This document shows, in pieces, positions 49,042-59,207 of a DNA stretch of 64,000 nt (position 1 is its first letter; every line of letters begins with the position of its first letter). The notes below the pieces were generated by a model. It saw only the letters and a program-made list of their open reading frames with translations, did not search any database and was not told where the DNA came from. The translations under genes were made by a program, and so were the position numbers. The stretch comes from Plecoglossus altivelis (taxonomy: Eukaryota; Chordata; Actinopteri; Osmeriformes; Plecoglossidae), in the NCBI GenBank assembly GCA_036571765.1, contig BROE01000001.1:10615390-10679389 (forward strand), read 5' to 3'.

Positions 49042-49470
49042 GCTGATGGGGCTGGATGAGGGGGGCTGGGCAAGGGGCCTTAGTTGGGGCTGGGCAGGAG
49101 GCCTTAGTTGGGGCTGGGGCCTTGGTTAGGGCTGGGCCTGGGGCCTTGGTTGGGAATGGGGCCTTGGCTGGGGCTGGGGCCTTGGTTAGAGCTGGGGCTG
49201 GGTTGAGGCTTGGGCCTTGGTTTGGGCTGGGGCCTCGGTTAGTGCTAGGGCTAGGGCTGGAGCCTTGGTTAGGGCTGGGGCTGGGGCCTTGGTTGGGGCT
49301 GGGGCTGGGGCCTCGGTTGGGGCTGGGGCCTTGGTTAGGGCTGGGGTCTTGGTTGGGGCTGGGGATGGAGCCTTGGTTGGGGCTGGGGATGGGGCCTTGG
49401 TTAGGGCTGGGGCTGGAGCTTGGGAAGGAGCCATGACTGGGGTTGTGGCTGGTTCCAAGCCTGGGGCCAA
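49042..49470 (+). repeat. G-rich minisatellite
   Basis: Degenerate tandem array made of GGGGCT and GGGGCCTTGGTT modules in varying numbers. Runs of three to four guanines recur about every six to twelve bases. Open frames of 90-195 codons on both strands are products of the repeat. Confidence 0.9.
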
Positions 49471-49941
49471 GTCCTGCATGAGCTGGGCTGCTCCGTGAGC
49501 GGGCTGTGCTCGGGCGCGTCAAGGCTGGGCTGGCACAGAACTGCTCTGGGCTGGACTGTGGTCGGACTGGGGTGGGCTGAAGTGGGGATGACACGAGCTA
49601 GACTGCATTTGGTCCGGGGAGTCGTTTCTTAAATGACTAATGCAGAAATGTGTCAGTAGGCTACGCGTCGCACACTGTTCATATCGACCAACCTTTTTTA
49701 TGAGTCCGAGTCAGACGGAGCAGAACTCTTGTTTATTCAAAGAGCCATGTGGAGCACCAGTTCCACTGAGCTACAGGCCATGTTGTACCCACCACATGAA
49801 ATGAGCCTGCCAGTCAGCGCCAGGGCTTCATTAGCTTTTACTGCCACTCACATGTGTTAGATTACAGCCTCCAGTCTCTTCCTCCACACAGTCCCACCAT
49901 ACCACACTCACCCCACCCTGTCCCCAGCCTCCCATTAGAGA

Positions 49942-50095
49942 AACACACACACACACACACGTATGTTTACATGCACACGCACAAAGGCATGCGCACACAT
50001 GCACGCAATTATGCCCGGTAGCTCACGCGCGCATGCACATACATGTGCGCACGCACGAAGGCATGCGTGTGAGCTCACACACACGCGCACACGTC
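49942..50095. repeat. Alternating purine-pyrimidine stretch (CA/GC-rich)
   Basis: Begins as (CA)n and continues as CACGCGCA/CATGCGCA-type sequence that keeps purine-pyrimidine alternation for most of its length, a pattern prone to Z-DNA. Confidence 0.7.
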
Positions 50096-51480
50096 AAGAC
50101 AAAGAGACCCGTGCATCAACCTGAAGGCGTAGGTGTGGAGTTCATCTAGAGTAATCAGCAATCAGCAATAGGTACTTCGCAAGCGGAGCTCGACAAAACC
50201 CCAGGAAAACAATGCTGTGTAACACACACCCTCACAAATGCGACTGGCATTCAAACTGTTCTTTTTTTAACCAAACAAACCACTTCTAAATACTAGGTTT
50301 GCCTTACGAGCTCATATTTAGGCTCTTCTGTAAACAACACCGGCCAGAATGAATCAATTAAAAGGGCATTACGTTGGTTCCTGTTTAGTTAAAATGTGTT
50401 TACTCTGCTGGGGCCCGCCTGCCTGGAAATTCATATTGTTCCCCCTATCCGCAAGGACATGACAAATTACAAACACATTTGTTAGTGTGACGTACATTTA
50501 GTAGATACTTGTGGATACTTGCTCCATGTGAAGTGAGAGGAGAGACAAGTCTACCTATGAGCGCTCTGAAAATGGAGAATACAGAGCGAAGTGGTAAAAT
50601 GGCCTCTCTCCATACATCAGCAGTATCAGGATCCAGTACTAACGTCAGTTTTCCAGAGCGCAATAAGATTTGGAAGGTATGACGACATTTCTTTAGTGGT
50701 TGGGGTCTGCTAATTTTGCTATTCATCATTTCTGCTCTTTTTTCAAATTTATTTTGAAATACATACGCCCCCCCCCCAACCCACCCCCCACCCCGCCCCC
50801 CTACTCCCCCATACCCCCAAACGCACACACAACACACACATGCCAGGGCACACACACCCACACAGCACACACATGCCAGGGCACGCACACGCACACCACA
50901 CACACACACACACACACACTTCTTCTAATCAGCCCTATTGAATTCTCGCAACAATGACCGCTCATCCTCTGACCACCCAAGAAGCTGAGCAGATCATGTG
51001 TTGCTGCCTTTGTTCTCACCCCCTGTTTCCTCCCTCCACTGCCTGTCCTCCTCGACGGCTCGCTCCTCAGTCCTGCCTCTTAGATCTGGTTATCTCCTGT
51101 GAGCGATGGGAGATACTGGACCCACACCCACGCTGCTCGTTATTTCCAAATGACAAGGTATTTGAACAACCCACAAGAACACACACACACACACACACGC
51201 ACACACACTGAGGACCTCCATCCACGACCACGCTTTTCCCTCCTAACAATACCCCTCTCATCTTCAAACTACCAACACTAATCTGTCTTGATAAAGTTGA
51301 TTGGAGTCAGTGGGATAAAGCATTTCCACAGGATCCAGAGACTAAGAACTCCCACCCTCCCTCGCACTGCCAGACAAAGTGCCAGGCAGTCACTCCTCCG
51401 CTTCTTGGCTGGAACCAGCGGGGTCGTGCCAGCCAGGCAAGCAGGCCAGAAGCATGAATGAGCAGTAGTGCCGCATCGCC
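50096..51480. other. Spacer with C runs and CA tracts
   Basis: No gene recognised. Contains C-rich runs at about 50769-50815, CA blocks at about 50822-50920 and a CA block at about 51178-51207. Confidence 0.5.
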
Positions 51481-51600
51481 CCCGCCATCAGCCCCTCCTC
51501 TCCCTCCCCCTCCCCCTCCTCTTCCCCTTCCTCCTCCCCCTCCTCCTCCCCTTCCTCCTCCCCATACTTCTCCTCCTGCTTCTCCCCCTCCCTCCTCTTC
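51481..51600 (+). repeat. CCTCCC polypyrimidine tract
   Basis: Pyrimidine-only for most of 120 bases, built from CTCCTCCCC and CTTCCTCC units. Confidence 0.85.
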
Positions 51601-51717
51601 CTACGTCAACCCAGGCCACAGGAAGCGATAGTTACAACAACGTCAGTTGCCCAATTTCTCAGTGCTTCCCAACGGAAGCCTCGAAACACGTCCCTTAGAC
51701 CTCCTATGTTGCTCCAG

Positions 51718-51990
51718 CAGAGAGAGAGGGGGAGCGAGAGAGAAAGCGAGAGAGAAAGAGCGAGCGAGAGAGAGAGAGAGAGAGAGAGAGCAAGCAAGAG
51801 AGAGAGACAGAGAGCGAGTGAGCGAGCGAGAGAGAGAGCACGAGTGAGTGAGAGAGAGAGCGAGCAAGAGAGAGAGACAGAGAGCGAGTGAGTGAGCGAG
51901 AGAGAGAGCACGAGTGAGCGAGAGAGAGAGAGCAAGAGAGAGAGAGAGAGCGCGAGCGAGCGGGAGAGAGAGAGAGAGAGAGAGAGAAAA
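51718..51990 (+). repeat. 270-bp GA polypurine tract
   Basis: Imperfect (GA)n with GC, GT and CA breaks. It contains a longer repeated segment: a block of about 80 bases around 51800-51845 recurs near 51860-51915 with few changes. It lies 130 bases right of the pyrimidine tract above, so the two are partly complementary. Confidence 0.9.
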
Positions 51991-53415
51991 AAGAGAGGCA
52001 GAAAAGAAAAGAAAACCACTTGGCTTTTGAGAAGTCTGGAATGACTTTGTATCTAAATTAAGTTGATTGAACCAATGCCATCTTAAAAGTGTATAAAATT
52101 GAAACATGTTTTCCTTTCATCCTTCACTATGGTTTGTTACCACTTAAGCTCTAAATGCAACCATGCATGGAAACAGCAAACACTGAGACGGTTCACTCAG
52201 GATAGACCTCCTTGTTGCTTCATAGCATCTCTTCCGATGGTATTTTGCAGTGTGAATCTAAAATGCATCACATTCAGCTGCAACTTTGTATTCCCGTTAG
52301 CAGGTCCAGGTGTTAACAACAGCTACATAAAAATAGTATGTGGTGTGTTTCAGAGAGAGAGAGAGAGAGACACACACACACAGACTGAGAGAGCGTGAGA
52401 GATAGAAAGTGAGAGATGGATGAGGGGCAGAGTTCATAGAGAGTTTCAAGACGTTCCTATGTAGGACAGTGTTTGGGGAGAATTGTAAACCACGGTTTGA
52501 GTTAAAACAGACTGCGCGGGGAAACTGGTTCACCTGAAGAGGACTGATCCATTGAGATCTGCAGCCACTCCCGCAGTCTACGTTTGGAAGTTCTTACGAG
52601 TGTTTACCCAAGTGTCAGTTGATTTTATAATGGAAAATTCCAAGTGTTGTCTCTGCAACCGTTAGTGTATTAAAATAAATATAAACGACAGTTCCTCCCC
52701 CCCTCCCCTCCCCTCCCTCTCCAACTCTCCGTCTCCTCCTCCTCTACTCTCTCTTTTTCTTTCAGTCTCTCCTGTAGCTCCAGGCGTAAGACAGTGACTT
52801 CAAAAGAACCCAGCGTATCAGATTCAGACAGGACCCAGGCTGCCTGACAAACGACATGTTGTTGTGGGAAACACAGGAATTTACAGCATCCACCTTTCAT
52901 CTCCACAGGTGGGCCTGTTGCTATGTGTGTGTAGGCGTGCGTGTAGGTGCGCGTGTAGGTGTGCGTGTAGGTGTGGGGGTGAAACAGCGAGTGAGGCAAG
53001 CCCACAAGCCATAACAATAAAGCAGGAAGCTAGGCTGTCTTTCTCCTAGTAACTGTGAAGGGAGTGTTTTGACAACTGCATCTGAATTAGCTGTTAAAAT
53101 GCCCATTTATAGTAAGAGATCTACCGTCTCTGCGAAAACCCGAATCGAGAGACGTGTTTGACACAAGGCTGATATGTGTGGACAGGTGAACTACCACTAA
53201 GGCTTCTAATCATTGTTTGATAGGGTGAATGATTATCTTTGTTATTTGGTTAGCTGCTCAACAAATAGTTCACGGAGCCAGAGGAGGTCAGTCAGGTATT
53301 GAGATAGGTGTTGTATTTACCCAGCAAACCCCCCACGACCTGACCTGTGGAGGGAGGTCGACTACAATAGACTCACAACACGCACCAACCCACCGCAGCA
53401 AAAGACGAAAGGGAA
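51991..53415. other. Spacer left of the ptch2 3' end
   Basis: No gene recognised. Small repeats: GA/CA at about 52356-52382, a CT-rich stretch at about 52697-52762, and 12-bp GTGTAGGTGTGC-like units at about 52925-52975. Confidence 0.5.
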
Positions 53416-53440
53416 AACGATAGCATTTCTTTCCATTGAA

Positions 53441-53446
53441 TTTATT
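53441..53446 (-). terminator. Candidate polyadenylation signal of ptch2
   Basis: TTTATT on the plus strand, so AATAAA on the minus strand, about 2.26 kb after the ptch2 stop. I saw no better canonical signal between it and the stop, but did not search exhaustively. Confidence 0.4.
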
Positions 53447-54293
53447 TTGTTAGTTAGATTCCTATAGAAGGCGAGGGAACACAAGGGGTTTCTTGAGCAT
53501 AGTGTTTAGGAAGTCACAGTGTTTTAGACATGGACAAGAGAGTAACACTTTTAAACATAATGACACGGCACAGGATGGAACGGACAGGCAAGTCCAAAAG
53601 AGATGGCCCCCCTGTCTCTCTGCCTCTCTCACTTCTACTTCATTCTCCAAGTGCACCCTTTTTCTCCAAACAACAAAAAAAAAAAGAAAAACAAAATGTC
53701 TGAACCCCTTTCCTCCCACTCCTGTAACCCCCCCCTTCCTCCCCCCTCCGCCTCAAAAAACACCAGCCGCAAAAACAAAACAAAAACTCAGCAACAAATA
53801 GATATAATTATATATAATATATATTTACTCTTTGAAAATAGAACTTCAGTCTAGTGACTAACATCTGTACAAACTACAAAAATAAAAATTTAATATAAAT
53901 AATTTATATGGCATGACATACATTTGTAATAAAACTACAACCCTATGCAGGACCCCCCCCCCCCTCCCCAAACACACCCTGCAGCTATGACTTCTAGAAC
54001 TTACTCTTGTGTGTCTGAATGGAAGCATTGAAGGCTGGTATCTCTCTGAACCTGATCTACGGTATCTTCCAGAATGCGGAGTAGCTACGTAATGTTTTCT
54101 TTCATAACGCTATTTACAAAAGAATTACAAGCTGCCACTTAAAGAATGTGTACATTTCCCTGCATTTCAATTGGCAGTGACAGTGACGACCAATACTGAG
54201 CGAACAACTGAAATAATACGACAAACGAAAATTGTAAAAATAAAAAAAGGCAAACCGGTATAGCAGTATTGCTGACTTACATGAGGCCTACAA

Positions 54294-54295
<2 letters not shown>

Positions 54296-54346
<51 letters not shown>
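54296..54346 (+). repeat. GA microsatellite in ptch2 3'UTR region
   Basis: Essentially perfect (GA)n of about 50 bases; it would read (UC)n in a ptch2 transcript. Confidence 0.93.
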
Positions 54347-54350
<4 letters not shown>

Positions 54351-55708
54351 GAATATGTTACTGCACTAAGGCACAAAGCCTTTTATATTACCCAATAGGT
54401 AACCACGGAATAAGCAGTTTGAAATGCTCAGGCAGGTCAATAATTGCACAGGGCTGTGGGGCTGCTCATCACAACCCCTACAGCAGCCAAAACAATATAT
54501 ATCATGAACAAAACCAAAAACTCCCTTTGCATTTGACATCAAATTCCCTTTCGAACTAAAAGTGGGTAAACAACTCTTGTCTGTAACAGGATGCCGCTTG
54601 ACAGAGTGAATATCACCCAATGAACAGCTTAGAAACACTTTCAGAGGCAAACCTCCTGATCACAACTCCTTCAAGTAATATAACAAACACACAGACCGCA
54701 AAGCACAACCTGGCAAGTTGCTGCCTGATGGATACATGGCTCCTTACGGACCTGGATAGCTACAGGTGATGCATACTGACAAACACACACAGAGAAATGT
54801 CGAAGTGGACTTTGCGTGGGTATCAAACGAATAAACAGTGAATGAGAAGGTCTCTAGGAACATGTCAAGAAGCCATCCGCATCATGTCAAATATACCAGA
54901 GAGGGAGACATAGCACTCTACACCAAACGTTGTAACACTTGGCATGTTTTCGTCGTGAAGGCACAATGGTTGAAATGATGAATACCGACAAATAAAAGAC
55001 ACAAGATAGAGTAATAAGATTCCGACCGGAAAGCTTCCGGGGCTTGCAATGAATGACCTAGTCCGGCCAGCCAAAGCGTTCTAGAGAGTGGGCGGAGGTT
55101 CCAGACAGGAGCACTCACATGGCGTGTTGAACTGAACCAGAATCCTGTTTACTGCAGGTGGGGTGTAGGAAGAGGGGGTTGGGGTTGGGGGGGTGGGGGC
55201 AGGGGGTGGTGGTGGTGGTGGTGGGAGGGGGGGGTACTGCATATTTTCAAGGCAAATCAATTCAATTCTTTTGAAGTATAGCAGCAAAACAACAAACACT
55301 GACCTTGTATTTTCATAAACCTAATATCTTAATAGCATCTTAATTTTCGGACCATTCTTTTTACATATAGCACATAATCTATACACGAGGAGGGAAACGC
55401 CTCCTTCAACAAATGAAATCATCTTATACATCTGAACCTTTACACAAGAGAATACCCAAGTTATACAGTACTCTTTTAAATAGCATTTCCCTCTTTTTTA
55501 GTATTAAAATATATACTCATAGATTTATATATTCTTAAAACAAGACCATCTTAATATCTTTTTTTAAAATAAATCTTCTTGTACAGTCTGTGTGGTGTCT
55601 ATGTACAGGGCTGAGAGACAGGGCTTTGTGTCCAGGTTCCAGGAGGGAGGAAGCAGGAGGCAGCCAGAGTTGTGTCCAGAAAAGGGAGGGCAAAGTGGGG
55701 GGAAGAGT

Positions 55709-55743
55709 CTAGCAATCTTTGGCTGCCTGGTTCCTTGGCCCAC
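55709..55743 (-). CDS. ptch2: ptch2 last coding exon
   Basis: Eleven codons and a stop: GGPRNQAAKDC. The acceptor reads ctgtattttag on the minus strand and the previous exon ends in a strong gtgagt donor. Reading through that donor instead would give GESQN and a stop within 15 bases, so the spliced end is preferred but the unspliced end is a possible isoform. Confidence 0.75.
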
Positions 55744-56426
55744 CTAAAATACAGAAGGCAGAGAGAGAGAGACAACGGTCAGCATTATATAATAGAACAT
55801 TACATAACAGCCAGTGCCAATTCACAAAGCAAAGTTTGAAAGTCAGTTCTGAGACTCACCTAGTGCCTGCTTGCCCTGGTGGTGGTGGTGGTGGTGATGG
55901 TGGTGGTGTTGTACAGTTTCCAGGGCTTCAAGCTCCATACTGTCTTTTTTAGCTGGCATGCAAACTATCCCTCCACTGAACAAGTGAGAAGTCCTCTGCC
56001 CCTCGTCAGAGCAGTCCGTTTCGCTGTCCTCGTAGCCCTCGTGCATGTAGCCCTGGTACGCCCCCGGCAGACTGGGGTGCACGGCCACCGTCACCGACGC
56101 CGTGGCTGTAACCATGGTGACGGGCCCGCCGCCCGTGCTGTTAGTCCTGCTGATGTGGGGCCCTCTGTGGGCCTGAGGCCTGGGCCCACAGTGACTAGTC
56201 CTCCCAGGGCCCTGGGGCCTGTCGCTGGGTAAATGCTGCTGATGGGACCGCCTGGCGCCCTGCTCTTGCTTGCTGTCCCAGCGCGTGAGCTGGTTGCTGC
56301 CGGGCGAACATTCGTTCAAGTGTTCCTTCTGCGAGCCGGACTGTTTCTCTGTGAACGGCTTCACCACCTAGAGACAGAGAGAGAGACAGAGAGAGAGAGG
56401 GAGAGAGAGAGAGACAGAAAGAGAGA

Positions 56427-56474
<48 letters not shown>

Positions 56475-59173
56475 GGACAGTGAGGTAGAGTTAGCACCAC
56501 GATACTCTACACCCCTTCGCTTCAAACAAGAGTGATAGGTTGTTTACTCGATTGGATCGATACCAAGAAAGTAGGAGCGTACCGTGAGTCTGGGGAAGCT
56601 GGGGTTCTTGCTGGCCTCCAGCAGGATGTGGGAAGGGTGGGCGGTGCCAGTGGAGGCAGGAGGGCTGACGTAGGTGCTGGGGTCGCAGTACTTATACTCC
56701 TCCTCCCCCAGACCCGAGGTGGTGGTGGTCTCAGAGTAGTACTCGGAGTCCGATGACTCAGAGAAGGCCTGCTGGCGAGGTACTCCCCGGGGGCGTGGCC
56801 CTGCGTAGTAACCGTGGTGGGTCATGGGTGGGGGGAGGGGCTCCGGAGAGGGGGTAGGCAGTCGGTTGCCGTTGTCGGCAGGGGTGACCTCTGCAGGCGG
56901 GCCCAGCAGGGACAGGAGGACTGGAAGGAGGACCAGGCCATTGAGCATGCCCAGTATGGTCAAGATGGCCAGAACGGCAAAAAAGTATCTGGAAGAAAAA
57001 CACAGAGATGGAAGAATCAGTACTGGAGCTCCTCACACACTGGGAATCTGATACAGGCAGAAAGAAAAAACTGTTTATGTTTATGTTTGAACTGTGTGGT
57101 ATGTGTGTGTCTGGGTGTGTGCGCATGTGTGTGACACGGACCACCCTCTCTATCATGGCCCAATTTTCCTTCTCTTTCACTCTATTCCCCTTCCATGAAT
57201 TTCCTCCTTCCATCCCTTTCTCCCTCCCTTCTTCCTTCTTTTCCTCTCTCCGTCTCTCCTCCCTCCCTCCCTCTCCTCCCTCCAGCCATCCATCGCTCCC
57301 TCCGTCTCTCCCTCCTCCCTCCCTCCCTCTGTCTCTCCTCCCTCTCCTCCCTCCCTCTCTCCTCCCTCCCTCTCTCTCCTCCTTCCCTCTCTCTCCTCCC
57401 TCTCTCCTGGCGTTCTGTCAAGCGTGGAGGCATTCCTGGGCTTCATCCCCCTCAGGGAGCCCTCATCTATCACTACGCCACCGCTACTTCCTGGAGAGAT
57501 GTGTTTACATTAGCCAGCAGATCCTACACGTCAGAAACACTCAAACCCCCCCGCCCTCCCCCACCCTCCATCTCTCTTGCTGGCTACTTCGCTCACTTTC
57601 TATCCTTCCTCCCTCGCTCTTCCGCTAATCTGTCCATTGTGCGCGGAGTCAGAGAGATGGAGAGAAGAGAAAGAAAGAGAGTGTGTTATTGTTGAAGAGA
57701 GAGAGAAAGAAAGAAGAAGATGGAGAGGGAGGGAGGGAGAGAGGCCCTCCAATCTGGCCTCTGAGCTACCATCATCACTGCTGCTGCTAATGTCATTTTC
57801 CCTTCAACAGCTTAATATCCCTCCTCATTGAGCTCCAGTTACACACTGTTGAGGGCGAGGCAACTCAGTGTTGACATTACGCCTGCCAGAGAAGATCTCG
57901 CAGTTCTGGGTTACTTCCTACTGCTGTAACATCCCATGGCACATCTGTGCGCGCCGAACTTATCGCCGAAATCGACTCGGGGCCGCGGCGAGGAGACGGG
58001 GTCAGAAGACACCGAGTTTGTCCGCTCAAATTGAATCGTCTTTTAATCTCCCGTAGTTTGTACCCGGACAGAGTGTGACCACAAAGCCGACTTGAGATCT
58101 TGCCTCGGTGGGTCTCGAACTGTGGGCAAGCTTGGCTTTTCTGCGACATTACGGATGGGAAATCTACAGTAACAGTCGGAGAAGAAAGAAAACAGCCTGT
58201 GTTAGTGTAACATAAGGCCTAAAGGGTAAATCAGATCCTCATGCTCACTCAACAGCCTTTGATGCTTGCCCTGTGTGTGTGTGTCTCTCTCCCTCTCCTC
58301 CCCTGCCTCTCTGTCTGCCTCGGCAGCACGGAGAGGGACCTGCTTTGTGGTTGTGTCGGCCCCGCAGGCCTAGTGTGATGGTGGGTTGGTGGTGTTGGGG
58401 GGGTTGAGGTTCTGTGTGGACACGAGCCTGCGGGTCCTGGTTTGTGTGAGCCTAGGCTGCTCACTGAGGGAGGGCAGAGGAGGGCTGCCACAAGAAAGGG
58501 CGCTCCAGAAAATTAGAGAGCGCTCCACTTAAATGCTAACAGAAAGCAGAGCGGCGGGCTCCACTGACTGCCTGCCAGACATGGAGAGAGGTAAGGGAAA
58601 GGGAGAGCGGAATTGGAGAAAAAAAAACAACAACAACAAAAAACCCCAAGAAACAAGGACAAGGATAATAACTGAGGTTCTAGAACTTTCTTTCATCCCC
58701 CAAAGCCGATCCAACCACTTATACTTCATTTGTGTCACACCTCGGAAGCGAAGGTCACGTTCTGCGTTTTGTACGTCGGCCATGATTTTTTTTCTTCTTC
58801 CCTCTCTTCCCCCCTCTTTGACGTCACTCTCACGAGCGCGAACGTGAGGTGAAAAGAAGAGGGAGCTCGCACAGCTATGATGGTTTACTTCAATCAATCG
58901 GATCGCATGATGTCAAACATGCTCTCTGACCGGTCAGTCTCTGCACCTCCTCCTACTTTCAAAGGAACACTTGAGCCACATAAACAGAGCGGCGATCGGC
59001 CCCTTTCTCATCTTGTTAGCGTCCAGCTCGTTACAGTCGACCTCTCACTTCAACTACACAGAGCCTTCTACTCCTTGCAACGCCCCCAAAAAAAGGAAAG
59101 AAAAGCAAAGTGACTTGTTTATTTGAGTCAACATTCCAAAACTGGACATGATTTATCCAAGAGAGAGAAAGAC

Positions 59174-59207
<34 letters not shown>

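Larger units (their letters stand above)
53416..55708 (-). other. ptch2: Probable 3'UTR of ptch2
   Basis: Minus-strand sequence after the ptch2 stop, about 2.3 kb, AU-rich at its distal end (53795-53935) and interrupted by a (GA)n tract at 54296-54346, a cytosine run near 53951 and a G-run/GGT stretch at 55165-55231. The distal limit is set by the AATAAA at 53446-53441 on the minus strand. No other gene is visible. Whether the whole stretch is one UTR is inferred. Confidence 0.5.

Noticed and set aside
49007..49594. 195-codon Pro/Ala/Ser-rich frame
   Set aside because: Entirely the product of the G-rich minisatellite; all frames are open there because the repeat lacks stop words.
51606..52107. 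Leu/Ser-rich frames resembling a membrane protein
   Set aside because: Translation of the (GA)n/(TC)n tract; hydrophobicity is an artefact of CTC/TCT codons.
57008..57695. 206- and 166-codon frames in the large ptch2 intron
   Set aside because: Mostly Ser/Pro/Leu from a CT-rich tract, no homology or splice partner.
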